Source: Hyphomicrobiales bacterium (lineage in GTDB: Bacteria > Pseudomonadota > Alphaproteobacteria > Rhizobiales > Rhizobiaceae). Taken from it: 64,000 nt of DNA. Positions 38,795-49,120 of this stretch are shown in pieces. A program made the translations under genes and the position numbers. The notes under the pieces were generated by a model. The model was not told where the DNA came from. It saw nothing but the letters and a program-made list of their open reading frames with translations, and did no database searches. The stretch covers positions 131,535-195,534 of the forward strand of contig UBZP01000018.1 in the NCBI GenBank assembly GCA_900469965.1, in the 5' to 3' direction. The number at the start of each line of letters is the position of its first letter. Position 1 is the first letter of the stretch.

Positions 38795-38835
38795 GAGCCC
38801 GCTGCGCGCCGGGCGGCAGCGGGCCTCGTTTTTTT
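38795..38835 (+). terminator. Plus-strand hairpin plus T7, orphan terminator
   Basis: GCCCGCTGC and GCAGCGGGC form a perfect 9-bp stem around a GC-rich loop, followed by CTCG and seven T on the plus strand. Both neighbouring genes run on the minus strand, so no annotated plus-strand gene ends here. Confidence 0.5.
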
Positions 38836-38850
38836 CGGTTTCGCCGCGCC

Positions 38851-40122
38851 TCAGTGGGTCAGGCGGGCGACGACTGCGGTGGCCTTCTCGCCGATCGCCT
38901 TGAACGCGGCGACCAGCTGGGTCATGTCGTCCGCTTCGAAATAGTTGGCTTCGGTGGTGGCGCAATACTTCAGAAGCGCCTGGCCACGGTCCGGTGCCAT
39001 GAAGGCGACCGTGTAGACCTCGACCTTGGCCGCACGCGCCTTGTCGCAGGAGGCCTTGGTTTCCGTGTCGGACCGATTGCCGTTCGCGTCGGACGACTTG
39101 CCGTTATAGGCCGTGTTCGCACCATCCGTCATGAAGACGATGTACTTGGTCGGCACCTGGCCGTTCTTGTCCTTGTGCGCCGGAATTTCCGTTTCCTTGG
39201 AGCTGTCGGCCGGGACCAGCTTGTCCAGCGCCTTGGCGAAGGCCGCGTGCGAGTCCGTACCGCCGGTGGGCTCGGTCGGCAGGGCGTCGACGTAGGTCGA
39301 AGCGCCCGTCGTCCCCCACGCCAGCTGCGTCTCGGTCTGCATCTGGTCGTTGTAGGAGACGGCCGCGGTCCGGACCAGTTCGTTCTCGGGATCGGCGGTG
39401 TTCAGCTGCGTCGTCAGGTTGGCGACGGCCGACTTGAGTGCGGCGATCTTCCTGACGTAGCACGGCTTCGTCGCCTTGATATCCTGCCCCCAGTTGCTTT
39501 CCGTCCAGTTCTTGCAGGCGACGGTCCGGCTGGCGATCTCGTCGGTTTTGAACGACATCGAGCCGGAGCGGTCGAGCACGAGGAACATGGAAAGCGCGCT
39601 CTTGGATTCGGTCGCGCTCTCGGCGGTCGTGCTGGCGTTGATGGTCGTCTTGTCCTTGACGAGAAGGCGGGTCAGGGGATTGAGCGGCATCTCATAGCTG
39701 GCGGAGACGTTGATGACCCAGGACTTCCCGGTGCCCACCGTGGAGGTCTCGTCGATATTGACCTGGCTGGCGGTATAGCCGCTAGCTTCGTCCTTCTTGC
39801 CATCCTGGCTCGGGCTCTCCGGGTCCTCGTCGGAGGAGGCGCCGCCGTTCTGCATCTGGGTCCTGAGAAACTCCAGTGCCAGCTTCTTCGCATCGTCGAT
39901 GCTCATGCCGTCGTTCGCGAGCGCGGATGCGGCGGCGAGCGCTGCCGAATCGGAAGCGTCCTGCAGCCGGTTCTTGGTCATCATCATCTTGGTCAGGTCG
40001 ATGGAAATGCCGCCGGCACCCAAGAGCACCGGCAGCAGCAATGCCGTCATCATGCCGAAATTTCCAAGACGGTCCTTTAGAAGGCGGGAAAGGACACCCT
40101 GTTTTTCCGTTGCCGATTTCAT
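38851..40122 (-). CDS. TadG-like protein with von Willebrand factor A domain
   Basis: The product (423 residues from ATG 40122) has a TadE/TadG-type N-terminus: basic residues, then a single membrane helix (FGMMTALLLPVLLGAGGISI) and the conserved DLTKMMMTKNRLQDASDSAA segment. The C-terminal two thirds is a von Willebrand factor A domain with the MIDAS motif LVLDRSGSMS. Such proteins are minor pilus-assembly or surface proteins exported across the inner membrane. No other tad/flp genes are nearby. Alternative starts lie a few codons upstream. Confidence 0.9.
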   Translation of the reverse strand: MKSATEKQGVLSRLLKDRLGNFGMMTALLLPVLLGAGGISIDLTKMMMTKNRLQDASDSAALAAASALANDGMSIDDAKKLALEFLRTQMQNGGASSDEDPESPSQDGKKDEASGYTASQVNIDETSTVGTGKSWVINVSASYEMPLNPLTRLLVKDKTTINASTTAESATESKSALSMFLVLDRSGSMSFKTDEIASRTVACKNWTESNWGQDIKATKPCYVRKIAALKSAVANLTTQLNTADPENELVRTAAVSYNDQMQTETQLAWGTTGASTYVDALPTEPTGGTDSHAAFAKALDKLVPADSSKETEIPAHKDKNGQVPTKYIVFMTDGANTAYNGKSSDANGNRSDTETKASCDKARAAKVEVYTVAFMAPDRGQALLKYCATTEANYFEADDMTQLVAAFKAIGEKATAVVARLTH

Positions 40123-40321
40123 TTTGCGCCACCCCATCATCATAATGTTGGGCGGACATTAGCGCCGATAAATGAGCGGCCGGTTTCTGCGATCGCTAAA
40201 ATGCGAGCGAATGCGAAGAAAGCCCCTGAAAGCAGGTGTTTGAGGCCGGGACGGGCTGTCTCCAATCGGGACTCGCTGCCCCGCCTTGCAACACCGGCGT
40301 CCGGCCTTCGTTCGCCGCCCC

Positions 40322-41209
40322 TTACGCGGGCTGGCGCACCGGCACGACGTCGACGGCCTGCTTGGTCTGCTGCTGGCCGTAGCTCTTGACGATGCCGATC
40401 ACCGGCGCCACGTCGGAGTAGTCGCGGCCGTAGCCGACGACGATGTGATCGGTGCCGGCGGCCATGTTGTTGGTCGGGTCCAGCTCCACCCAGCCGTTGG
40501 TCGGGCCGCACCAGAGCCTGACCCAGGCGTGCATGGCGTCCGCGCCCTCCAGGCGCTCCTTGCCCGGCGGGGGGATGGTGCGCAGGAAGCCGCTGACATA
40601 GCCGGCCGGAATGCCGAGGCTGCGCAGCGCCACGATCATGACGTGGACGAAGTCCTGGCAGACGCCGCGCTTCAGCCGGAAGGCCTCCTGCGGCGAGGTA
40701 TCCACGGTCGTCGCTTCGGTGTCGTAGGTGAAGTCCTTGTGGATGCGCGCGCACAGGGCGGCGGCGATCTCGCGGACGGTCATGCCGGGGGCCGCGACCG
40801 ACCGCGCATAGTCGGCAATTTCCGGGCAATCCGGAAGGCGCGGGCTGTGGCCGGTGAAATGGTGGGGCGAGGCGGGGTCGAGCGACCAGCAGGCGGCGAT
40901 CTCGCGGGCAAGCTCGCCCGTCTGCGGCGAGAAGTCGGGCTGCTCGTTCGTCGCGTCGACCTGCACCCGCGCCTGCATGTCGATCTCGAGCCGGTCGTGG
41001 ACGTTGCGGAAATGGATCAGCGTCGCCTGGTTCTCGAAGAAATCGATCACGCCCGTCCGCTCCACCGGCTGCGGAACGATGTCGAGTGAACCGGCGATCA
41101 GCCGCTGGCGTCCCGGGATCGAGCGCGGCAGCACGCGCACCATGTGGCGGCCGCCCGAGACGGGGAAGTCGTAGTCGTACTCGATGCGCAGGCTGATGTC
41201 ATAGAGCAT
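40322..41209 (-). CDS. Transglutaminase-like cysteine protease-fold protein
   Basis: The 295-residue product has an N-terminal beta-rich transglutaminase-associated domain (LYDISLRIEYDYDFPVSGGR) and a core with a complete Cys-His-Asp triad: KRGVCQDFVHVMI, ADAMHAWVRLWCG and WVELDPTNNMAAG. No signal peptide is seen, so it is probably cytosolic. It is the last gene of a three-gene operon, 12 bp after the ATP-grasp gene. In such clusters the enzyme is predicted to hydrolyse or form amide bonds in a peptide product; the substrate is unknown. Confidence 0.9.
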   Translation of the reverse strand: MLYDISLRIEYDYDFPVSGGRHMVRVLPRSIPGRQRLIAGSLDIVPQPVERTGVIDFFENQATLIHFRNVHDRLEIDMQARVQVDATNEQPDFSPQTGELAREIAACWSLDPASPHHFTGHSPRLPDCPEIADYARSVAAPGMTVREIAAALCARIHKDFTYDTEATTVDTSPQEAFRLKRGVCQDFVHVMIVALRSLGIPAGYVSGFLRTIPPPGKERLEGADAMHAWVRLWCGPTNGWVELDPTNNMAAGTDHIVVGYGRDYSDVAPVIGIVKSYGQQQTKQAVDVVPVRQPA

Positions 41210-41221
41210 GGGGATCCCGTC

Positions 41222-43633
41222 TCAGCTGAGGTAGGTTTCGCCGAGAATGTCGGAGAGCTTTTCCAGTTCGGTCTCGAAATGCCGGTAGGCCTCCGGCGTC
41301 ATGCCCTCCGGCGTCATGACCGCAAGGCCCGCGTGCAGCCGCATCGCCTCGCGGTAGAAGGGGGACATCTGCCCGTTCGAATAGGCGTTCGGCAACTGCT
41401 CGATCTCGGTCTTGATCTCGTTCAGCTGGTAGAGCACCGAGCGCGGGTTGAGCGGGTCGAGCGCCAGGAGGTCGGTGACGGTCAGCCTGGCGGTCGCGAC
41501 ATTGTAGCGGCGGCGGTGGGTCATCACGCTGTCGCCGATCTCGAGCAGCATGTCGAGCGCGCCGTCGGGGGCGTCCTCGCCGGACAGATGGCGCAGCAGC
41601 CGCGTCATGTGCAGGCCGCGCTCCAGGTAGCGGCCGACCGAAAGAAAACGCCAGCCTGTGAAGCGGTACATGTTTTCATGCACGAGGCCGGCGAAGCCCG
41701 CGAGCTTGCGCAAGAGCACGGTCATGGCGCGGGTGGCGTCGTCGCCCGGGTGGATCGAATCGTGGAAGCGGCGCGCGGTCTTGGACAGATCGGCCAGCGC
41801 CAGCCAGCCGTCCGGGGAGAAGCGGTCGCGGATGTTGCTGGCGGAAAAGACGGCGCTGTCGATGCTGGCGAGCAGGCTGGAGGGCACGGGCTCGGCGGTG
41901 TCGATGTCGAGCTGCTTCAGGTAGTCGGAGACGTCCTTCAACAGCGGCTGGTCGGGGTCGGCATATTCGGCGAAGCGGCCGTGCCAGGCGCGCAGGATGC
42001 GCAGCGCCCCCTCGGCGCGCTCGATGTAGCGGCCGAGCCAGAAGAGGTTGTCCGCCGCGCGGCTCGGCAGGCTGCCGGGCAGGTTGCGGGTGAAGCTCTC
42101 GTCGGCGGGCAGAAGCGAGGTGCGGTCGACCGGCCGGTCGCTGACGATCCAGACGTCGGCGGCCGAGCCGCCCTCCTGCATGGTGATCGCAGAGACGTCG
42201 CTGCCGGAGGAGATGCGGGCGAAGCCGCCCGGCATGATCTGCCAGCCGTCGCGGGTGCGGGCGGCGAAGACGCGCAGGCTCATCGGCCGCGGCACGAGCC
42301 GGCCGTCGACATAGGCCGGCGTCGTCGAAAGGGTGACCGCCTCCTGGCCGACGAGGCGGGCGCCTTCGGCCGCAAGCCATTCGGCGATCGACCGGTTGTC
42401 GTTCTCGCGCGGGGTCGAGCCGAGCGCGGACTGGCCGTTGTCGTCGAAGAAGGGGCGGGTCGAATAGGCGGGGCCGATCACCATCTTGTCGATGTTGGCG
42501 GCGACATGGTCGCGCTCGGCCTGCTGGCCGCACCACCAAGTGGCGATGCTCGGCAACAGCAGATCCTCGCCGGTCAGGTAGCGGCTGATCGTCGGCATGA
42601 AGGCCAGCAGCGCTCGGGTCTCGAGAATGCCGGAGCCCAGCGCGTTGACGATCCGCACGGAGCCGGCCCGCAGCGCCTCGACGATGCCGGGCGTGCCGAG
42701 CTGCGACTTGTGGTTCAGTTCCAGCGGATCGGCAAAGCTCGCGTCGAGCCGCCGCCAGAGCACGCTGACATGCTTCAGGCCGGCGACGGTGCGCACCATG
42801 ACGCGGCCGTTGACGACGGCCAGATCCTCGCCCTCGAGCAGCATGAAGCCGAGATAGCGGGCGATGTAGGCGTGCTCGAAATAGGTCTCGTTGGCCGGAC
42901 CCGGCGAGAGCACGGCGATGCGGTCGTCCTCGAACTGGCGGCCGGCCAGCAGCGCGTCGCGGAAGGCGCCGAAGAAGCCGGCGAGCCGGTGCACATGCGT
43001 CTCCGCATAGACGTCGGAGAAGGCGCGGGCGGTGGCGACCCGGTTTTCCAGGGCAAAGCCCGCACCCGAAGGCGCCTCGGTGCGGTCGGACAGCACCCAC
43101 CAGTTTCCGTCCGGGCCGCGGCCGACCTCGAAGGAACAGAAGTGCAGGAAATGGCCGCCGGCCGGGGGGACGCCGACAAGCGGGCGCAGGTATTCCTGGT
43201 TGGTGCCGATCAGCGACGCAGGCAGGAGGCCCTCCGAAACCAGCCGCGCCGGGCCGTAGATGTCGGCGACGATCGTCTCCAGCAGTTCCACGCGCTGGAT
43301 CAGCCCGCGCGACAGGTTCTCCCATTCGGCCTGGTCGATCAGGACGGGAATGTGGGACAGCGGCCAGGCGCGCTCGCCGCCGGCCTCCTTGCCGTAGGCG
43401 CGATAGAAGACGCCGGCGTCGCGCAGGTAGCGGTCGGCGCGGGCGAAGCGGTTGGCGAGCTCGGCCTCGTCCATCCGGCCAAGGGCGGCAAGCAGCTTCT
43501 GCCAGGCCGGGCGGATCGAACCGTCGGGGGAGACCATCTCGTCAGCGATGCCCGGCAAGGGCGCATAGTTCATGAGCCCCTCCAGCAGCGGGTTTCCCGC
43601 GATACGCTCCGCCTCGGCCGCCTTCGATGTCAA
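41222..43633 (-). CDS. Circularly permuted ATP-grasp / alpha-E fusion protein
   Basis: The 803-residue product joins two domains often encoded separately: an N-terminal circularly permuted ATP-grasp type 2 ligase (about 70-480; WENLSRGLIQRVELLETIVA, GTNQEYLRPLVGVPPAGGHF, VLSPGPANETYFEHAYIARY, EGEDLAVVNGRVMVRTVAGL) and a C-terminal all-helical alpha-E domain (about 500-800; AADNLFWLGRYIERAEGALR, ending KLSDILGETYLS). ATP-grasp amidoligases join a carboxylate to an amine at the cost of ATP. It lies 3 bp after the large transglutaminase gene. Product unknown. Confidence 0.92.
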   Translation of the reverse strand: MTSKAAEAERIAGNPLLEGLMNYAPLPGIADEMVSPDGSIRPAWQKLLAALGRMDEAELANRFARADRYLRDAGVFYRAYGKEAGGERAWPLSHIPVLIDQAEWENLSRGLIQRVELLETIVADIYGPARLVSEGLLPASLIGTNQEYLRPLVGVPPAGGHFLHFCSFEVGRGPDGNWWVLSDRTEAPSGAGFALENRVATARAFSDVYAETHVHRLAGFFGAFRDALLAGRQFEDDRIAVLSPGPANETYFEHAYIARYLGFMLLEGEDLAVVNGRVMVRTVAGLKHVSVLWRRLDASFADPLELNHKSQLGTPGIVEALRAGSVRIVNALGSGILETRALLAFMPTISRYLTGEDLLLPSIATWWCGQQAERDHVAANIDKMVIGPAYSTRPFFDDNGQSALGSTPRENDNRSIAEWLAAEGARLVGQEAVTLSTTPAYVDGRLVPRPMSLRVFAARTRDGWQIMPGGFARISSGSDVSAITMQEGGSAADVWIVSDRPVDRTSLLPADESFTRNLPGSLPSRAADNLFWLGRYIERAEGALRILRAWHGRFAEYADPDQPLLKDVSDYLKQLDIDTAEPVPSSLLASIDSAVFSASNIRDRFSPDGWLALADLSKTARRFHDSIHPGDDATRAMTVLLRKLAGFAGLVHENMYRFTGWRFLSVGRYLERGLHMTRLLRHLSGEDAPDGALDMLLEIGDSVMTHRRRYNVATARLTVTDLLALDPLNPRSVLYQLNEIKTEIEQLPNAYSNGQMSPFYREAMRLHAGLAVMTPEGMTPEAYRHFETELEKLSDILGETYLS

Positions 43634-43636
43634 GTC

Positions 43637-46600
43637 CTACACTCCTGGCGGGCGCCTCAGATCCAGCGTCAGCGGGAAATCCCGCGAGATCGTCTCCTCG
43701 AACACCCCGTAGCTGCCCGGGTTGTGTCCCCAGGGCTCGAAGCGGGCGAGCCGCCTGGCCTCCGCCTCGTTTCCGTTCACAGGGAAGGTGTCATAGTTTC
43801 GTCCGCCGGGATGGGCAACGTGGTAAATGCAGCCGCCCACCGCTCTGCGCGACCATGTATCATAAATATCGAAGGTCAACGGCGTGTTGACGGGCAGCGC
43901 GGGGTGCAGGCCGGAGGCGGGCTGCCATGCCTTGTAGCGGACGCCCGCAACAGCGACGCCGCTGGCGCCGGTGGGCGCAAGCGGAACGCGGCGGCGATTG
44001 CAGGTGACCACATAGCGTTCCGGGTTCGCCGTCTCGAGCTTGACCTGCAGCCGCTCGACGGAGCTGTCGACATAGCGCACGGTGCCGCCGATCGCGCCCT
44101 GTTCGCCCATCACGTGCCAGGGCTCCAGCGCCTGGCGCAGTTCCAGCTGCGCGCCCTCGTACTCGACCTCGCCGCAGAAGGGGAAGCGGAACTCCAGCTG
44201 GGCTGTGAACCACTCGGGCCGCAGGTCGAAGCCGTTTTCGCGCAGGTCGGCCAGCACTTCGAGGAAATCCTGCCAGACATGGTGTGGCAGCATGAAGCGG
44301 TCGTGCAGCGTCGTGCCCCACCGCACGAAGGCGCCGGCGGCGGGCCTGAGCCAGAAGCGGGCGATCAGCGCGCGGATCAGAAGCTGCTGCGCCAGGCTCA
44401 TGCGCGCGTTCGGCGGCATCTCGAAGCCGCGGAACTCGACGAGGCCGAGCCGTCCGGTCGGGCCGTCCGGCGAGAACAGCTTGTCGATGCAGATCTCGGA
44501 GCGATGGGTGTTGCCGGTGACGTCGACGAGCAGGTTGCGGAACAGCCGGTCGACCAGCCAGGGAAGCGGCGGCGTGCCCTCGCCGGGGGCGGGCACCTGC
44601 GCAAGCGCGATCTCCAGTTCGTAGAGGCCGTCGTGGCGGGCTTCGTCGATGCGCGGGGCCTGGCTGGTCGGGCCGATGAACAGGCCCGAGAAGAGATAGG
44701 AGAGCGAGGGGTGGCGCTGCCAGTGCAGCACCAGGCTCTTCAGGAGGTCCGGCCGGCGCAGGAACGGGCTGTCGTTCGGGTTCTTGCCGCCGACGACCAC
44801 GTGATTGCCGCCGCCGGTGCCGGTGTGGCGGCCGTCGATCATGAACTTGTCGGCGCCGAGCCGGCTCTGGCGCGCCTCCTCGTAGACGGCGGTAGTGATG
44901 TCGACGCAATCCTCCCAGCCGTAGGCCGGATGGATGTTGACCTCGATGACGCCCGGATCGGGGGCGACGCGGATGACGTTCAGCCGCTCGTCGTGCGGCG
45001 GTGCATAGCCCTCGATATGCACCGGCAGGCCGAGTGCCTTGGCGGCGCGCTCGGCGGTGGCGATGAGTTCGAGGTACTCCTCGACGCCTTCGGTCGGCGG
45101 CATGAAGACGCACAGGCGGCCGTCACGCGCCTCCACGCTGATCGCCGTGCGGACCTTGCCGACGATGTCGGAGACGACCTGGCGGACCTGTTCCTGCTGG
45201 CCCTCGGCGGCATGGAAGTCCACCGCGATCTGGCGCTGGGGCTCGGCGAAATCCGGCAGTTCACCGCGCTCGACGGTGGGATCGACCGGGTTGATGTAGG
45301 GATAGGACGAGGGAGACAGCCACGGCAGCGAGCCGAGCGGCAGGCGGTAGCCCACCGGACTGTCGCCGGGGACGAGGAAGATGCGGCCGCGCCGGGTCTG
45401 CCATTTCTCGCTGATCCAGCGCCGGCCGGCGGCGCGCGCGTTCCATGCCTGCACGGGCAAGACATAGCCGCTCGGCTTCGTCAGGCCGCGCTCGAAGACG
45501 CGGGCGATGCGGCTGCGGGCCTCGGGGTCCTCGAGCCTGGAATTCGACGGGTCGACGTTGTCCGGAAGGTTCGCCTCCTTCAAAAGCCATTCGCCCGGAT
45601 CCTCATAGGCGGGCAGCACCATCTCCGTCTCGATGCCCAGTTCCCCGGCGATCGTCGTCAGGAGGCGCTCGGCATCGTCGTTGGAGACCGGATGGGTCGC
45701 GTGTTCCTCGGCGATCAGGGCCGGATCGGACCAGATCGGCTTGCCGTCGCGGCGCCAGTAGAGCGAGAAGGTCCAGCGCGGCAGGCTTTCGCCCGGGTAC
45801 CACTTGCCCTGGCCGTAGTGGAGGAAGCCGCCGGGGGCGAAGCGTTCGCGCAGGCGGCGGATGAGCGCATCGGCCTTCTCGCGCTTCGTCGGTCCCACGG
45901 CGTCTGTGTTCCATTCCTCGGATTCGAAATCGTCGATCGAGACGAAGGTCGGCTCGCCGCCCATCGTCAGCCGCACGTCGTTTTCGGATAGCACCCGGTC
46001 GACGTCCTTGCCGAGCGCGTTCAGGGCCTCCCAGGACTCGTCGGAGAAGGGCTTGGTGATCCGCGGGTGCTCGGCGACGCGGGCAACCCTCATGTCGAAG
46101 TCGAAGCTGGTGTTCGCCTCGCCGAAATAGTCGCCGCTGATCGGGGCGGCGTTGCGGTAGTGCGGGGTTGCGGCGAGCGGGATATGGCTCTCGCCGGTCA
46201 GCAGCCCCGAGGTCGGGTCGAGGCCGATCCAGCCGGCGCCGGGCAGATAGACCTCGCACCAGGCGTGCAGGTCGGTGAAGTCGTGGTCGGTGCCGGAGGG
46301 GCCGTCCAGCGCCTTCAGGTCCGGGGTCAGCTGGATCAGGTAGCCGGAGACGAAGCGGGCGGCGAAGCCGAGATTGCGCAGGATCTGCACCAGCAGCCAG
46401 CTGGAATCGCGGCAGGAGCCGCGGGCGCTCGTCAGCGTCTCCTCCGGCGTCTGCACGCCGGGCTCCATGCGGATGACGTAGCCGACCTGCTGCTGCAGCC
46501 TGGCATTGAGGCCGACGACCATGTCGACGGTGCGCTGGCGCGAGCGGTCGACGGCGTCGAGGAAGGCTGCGAGCGCCGGCGTCAGCGGTTCGGGCTCGCG

Positions 46601-46951
46601 GTAGATGCGCAGATCCTCGCGCAGGTCGGCGGGATAGTCGAACGGCCAGTGCTCCGCCTCCTCCTCGACGAAGAAATCGAAGGGATTGTAGACCGTCATG
46701 TCGGCGACGAGATCGACCTCGATCTTGAGCTCGGTGACCGGGTCCGGAAAGACGTAGCGCGCGAGGTAGTTGCCGTAGGGGTCCTGCTGCAGATTGACGA
46801 AGTGATTCGGCGGGGAGACCCGCAACGAATGGCTGATCACCTTGGTCTTCGAGTGCGCGGCGGGCTTCAGCCGGATGATCTGCGGCCCGAGGCGGACGGG
46901 CCTGTCGTATTTGTAGTGGGTCAGATGGTAGATACTGGCCTTGATCGACAT
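43637..46951 (-). CDS. Large transglutaminase-domain protein (DUF2126 family)
   Basis: The 1104-residue product starts with a transglutaminase N-terminal domain ([20 protein letters not shown]), followed by a core with an intact triad: [29 protein letters not shown] and [12 protein letters not shown] (about residues 165-260). The remaining 800 residues form the large C-terminal DUF2126 region, including [20 protein letters not shown] and [20 protein letters not shown], which may itself be enzymatic. ATG at 46951 matches the family N-terminus. First gene of the operon with the ATP-grasp/alpha-E and small transglutaminase genes. Confidence 0.93.
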   Translation of the reverse strand: MSIKASIYHLTHYKYDRPVRLGPQIIRLKPAAHSKTKVISHSLRVSPPNHFVNLQQDPYGNYLARYVFPDPVTELKIEVDLVADMTVYNPFDFFVEEEAEHWPFDYPADLREDLRIYREPEPLTPALAAFLDAVDRSRQRTVDMVVGLNARLQQQVGYVIRMEPGVQTPEETLTSARGSCRDSSWLLVQILRNLGFAARFVSGYLIQLTPDLKALDGPSGTDHDFTDLHAWCEVYLPGAGWIGLDPTSGLLTGESHIPLAATPHYRNAAPISGDYFGEANTSFDFDMRVARVAEHPRITKPFSDESWEALNALGKDVDRVLSENDVRLTMGGEPTFVSIDDFESEEWNTDAVGPTKREKADALIRRLRERFAPGGFLHYGQGKWYPGESLPRWTFSLYWRRDGKPIWSDPALIAEEHATHPVSNDDAERLLTTIAGELGIETEMVLPAYEDPGEWLLKEANLPDNVDPSNSRLEDPEARSRIARVFERGLTKPSGYVLPVQAWNARAAGRRWISEKWQTRRGRIFLVPGDSPVGYRLPLGSLPWLSPSSYPYINPVDPTVERGELPDFAEPQRQIAVDFHAAEGQQEQVRQVVSDIVGKVRTAISVEARDGRLCVFMPPTEGVEEYLELIATAERAAKALGLPVHIEGYAPPHDERLNVIRVAPDPGVIEVNIHPAYGWEDCVDITTAVYEEARQSRLGADKFMIDGRHTGTGGGNHVVVGGKNPNDSPFLRRPDLLKSLVLHWQRHPSLSYLFSGLFIGPTSQAPRIDEARHDGLYELEIALAQVPAPGEGTPPLPWLVDRLFRNLLVDVTGNTHRSEICIDKLFSPDGPTGRLGLVEFRGFEMPPNARMSLAQQLLIRALIARFWLRPAAGAFVRWGTTLHDRFMLPHHVWQDFLEVLADLRENGFDLRPEWFTAQLEFRFPFCGEVEYEGAQLELRQALEPWHVMGEQGAIGGTVRYVDSSVERLQVKLETANPERYVVTCNRRRVPLAPTGASGVAVAGVRYKAWQPASGLHPALPVNTPLTFDIYDTWSRRAVGGCIYHVAHPGGRNYDTFPVNGNEAEARRLARFEPWGHNPGSYGVFEETISRDFPLTLDLRRPPGV

Positions 46952-47072
46952 AGGCGCGCTTTTCCCCTCGTGGCGGGTCTTTGCCGCCATCGAGGGGAAG
47001 TTTGTGCAATGCAAAGGAAGATTGCAAGCGGCAATGGCCGCGGGCCTCTTCCCTCGCCGTGTGGGGTCCGGC

Positions 47073-48107
47073 TCAGCGGATCGGCGGGTTGAGCCGGGCG
47101 AAGCCCTCTTGCCTGTAGTAGGGGAAGTAGGGGTAGGGCGCCGTCGTCTCGCTCGCCGCCGACAGCCGGTGGATCTGCTCCTGCGACAGCGACCAGCCGA
47201 CCGCGCCGAGGTTCTGGCGAAGCTGCTCCTCGTTGCGGGCGCCGATGATGACGCTCGATACCGTCGGGCGCGCCAGGAGCCAGGCGATCGCCACCTGCGG
47301 CACGGACTTGCCTGTCTCCGCGGCGACGGCCTCCAGCGCATCGATGACATCGTAGAGACGGGCCTCGTCGACCGGCGGTCCGTAGTCCGCCGTCGCATGC
47401 AGCCGGCTGCCGGCCGGCAGCGGGGCGTTGCGGCGGATCTTGCCGGTCAGGCGCCCCCAGCCCAGCGGACTCCAGACGAGCGCGCCGACGCCCTGGTCGC
47501 GGGCGAGCGGCATCAGTTCCCATTCGTAGTCGCGGCCGACCAGCGAATAGTAGACCTGATGGGCGACGTAGCGCGGATAGCCGTGCTTCTCGGCGGCCGC
47601 CAGCGATTTCATCAATTGCCATCCGGCGAAATTGGAGACGCCGACATGGCGCAGCTTGCCGGCATCGACCAGGCTCGCAAGGGTGGAGAGAACCTCCTCG
47701 ACCGGCGTGCCGGCGTCGAAGGCATGCAGTTGCAGGAGATCGATATAGTCGGTGCCGAGCCGTTCCAGCGCAGCATCGACTGCGCGGATGATCCGCGAAC
47801 GCGACGTTCCGGCATCGTTCGGCCCGTCGCCGACCGGCAGGGCCATCTTGGTGGAGATCAGGGCTTCGTGCCGGCGCCCCTTCAGCGCGGCGCCCAGTAC
47901 GGTCTCCGAAGCGCCGTTCGAATAGACGTCGGCGGTGTCGAACAGGTTGACGCCCGCCTCCAGGCAGATGTCGACCAACCGTCGCGCCTCGGCCTCGCCG
48001 GTATTGCCCCAGGCGCCGAAGAGGGGGCCCTCGCCGCCGAAGGTGCCGGTTCCGAAGCTCAGGGCCGGCACCATCAGGCCGGATGCACCCAATCGTCTGT
48101 ATTCCAT
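47073..48107 (-). CDS. Aldo/keto reductase
   Basis: The 344-residue TIM-barrel enzyme shows the family motifs: [17 protein letters not shown] with the catalytic Asp and Tyr, [17 protein letters not shown] with Lys, [12 protein letters not shown] with His, and the NADP-binding [20 protein letters not shown]. Such enzymes reduce aldehydes and ketones. ATG at 48107 has AGGAG at seven bases; an ATG two codons earlier abuts the ribosome site. It appears to be a single gene with a long hairpin about 80-130 bp upstream. Confidence 0.93.
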   Translation of the reverse strand: MEYRRLGASGLMVPALSFGTGTFGGEGPLFGAWGNTGEAEARRLVDICLEAGVNLFDTADVYSNGASETVLGAALKGRRHEALISTKMALPVGDGPNDAGTSRSRIIRAVDAALERLGTDYIDLLQLHAFDAGTPVEEVLSTLASLVDAGKLRHVGVSNFAGWQLMKSLAAAEKHGYPRYVAHQVYYSLVGRDYEWELMPLARDQGVGALVWSPLGWGRLTGKIRRNAPLPAGSRLHATADYGPPVDEARLYDVIDALEAVAAETGKSVPQVAIAWLLARPTVSSVIIGARNEEQLRQNLGAVGWSLSQEQIHRLSAASETTAPYPYFPYYRQEGFARLNPPIR

Positions 48108-48184
48108 GTCCATCTCCTGTCGCTCAGGCGCACTGCTGCGCCGTCCGCCAGGAAGATGGACGTGGATGGTCCCGCACACTAGGC

Positions 48185-48238
48185 GATGGCGAAGAACAGT
48201 ATCTGTGACTTCGGTTCACAGATCGCGCGCTCGCCATC
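48185..48238. repeat. Nested inverted repeat (hairpin) with TTCG loop
   Basis: Outer arms GATGGCGA (48185-48192) and TCGCCATC (48231-48238), and inner arms ATCTGTGA (48201-48208) and TCACAGAT (48216-48223), are all exact; the 7-base loop is CTTCGGT. The element lies between the VOC gene stop and the aldo/keto reductase start, both on the minus strand. It lacks a T-run. Confidence 0.6.
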
Positions 48239-48262
48239 TCCAGTGCGGCTCGGCCGCGGCCG

Positions 48263-49030
48263 CTAGGCCCGTGAGCCGACCAGCGCGAAATGGGCGCCCG
48301 TCGGATCGACGCCCTGGATGATCCAGGCGCCGCCGGGCACTTCCATCGGCCCCATCACCACCTTGCCGCCGGCGGCGTTGACGCGTTCGACGGCCGCATC
48401 GATGTTGCCGACGACGAAGTAGAAGCCCCAGTGCGGCGGGGCCGGCACGTCCTTCGGCTTCGTCATCATGCCGCCGGTCGTCTGGCCGTGCACCTTGAAG
48501 AGCTGGTAGGTCCCCATCTCGCCCATGTCGAGGGCCTCGTCCTTCTCCCAGCCGAACATCGACGAATAGAAGGCCCAGGCGCCATCGAGGTCGCCGGCCA
48601 TCAGTTCGTGCCAGCCGACATGGCCGGGCGTCATCGGATCGCCCGGGGGCGGGCCCTCCTCCTTGGGGCTGAACAGGCAGAAGGCGGCGCCATGCGGGTC
48701 GGCGACGACGGCGAAGCGGCCGATGTCGGGAATGTCGTCCGGCTGCCGGTGGACGGCGCCACCCTTTGCCGCCACGTCGCGCGCGGTGGCATCGACATCA
48801 CCGGCGGAGATGTAGCCGATCCAGAAGGGCGGCATGCCCTCGGCCTCCTTCGGGGTCTTCATCAGCCCCGCGATCATCTCCTCCCCGGCCGAAAACGTCG
48901 TGTACTGGATGCCCGGGATGCTGGTGTCCCTGGCCGTCCAGCCGACGACGGTCTTGTAGAAGGCTTCTGCCGCATCGGTATCGTCGGTCATCAGCTCGTA
49001 CCAGACGAACTTTCCTTGTTTGCTGGGCAT
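48263..49030 (-). CDS. Two-module VOC-family protein
   Basis: The 255-residue product holds two consecutive vicinal-oxygen-chelate modules: the first opens with GKFVWYELMTDDTDAAEAFY and the second with GHVGWHELMAGDLDGAWAFY. This is the layout of the CFP32/glyoxalase-like actinobacterial and rhizobial proteins. ATG at 49030 follows GGAGGAAATC. No reaction is proven for the group. It follows a DUF899 gene on the same strand after about 90 bp. Confidence 0.9.
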   Translation of the reverse strand: MPSKQGKFVWYELMTDDTDAAEAFYKTVVGWTARDTSIPGIQYTTFSAGEEMIAGLMKTPKEAEGMPPFWIGYISAGDVDATARDVAAKGGAVHRQPDDIPDIGRFAVVADPHGAAFCLFSPKEEGPPPGDPMTPGHVGWHELMAGDLDGAWAFYSSMFGWEKDEALDMGEMGTYQLFKVHGQTTGGMMTKPKDVPAPPHWGFYFVVGNIDAAVERVNAAGGKVVMGPMEVPGGAWIIQGVDPTGAHFALVGSRA

Positions 49031-49120
49031 GATTTCCTCCAGGATGGCTTCGCTCGGATGAAACAGGCTCCACCGCGTTCCACGACGCGCAGTCTGCGGC
49101 CGAGATGTGCGCATTTTGCG

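Noticed and set aside
38755..38850. Short peptide frame after AAGGAG in the glgP gap
   Set aside because: It reads straight through the terminator stem and on opposite the TadG-like gene, so coding is unlikely; kept only as a possible RNA.
41144..45991. Open frame of 1615 codons on the plus strand
   Set aside because: It is antisense to the ATP-grasp and large transglutaminase genes and has no family signature; same GC effect.
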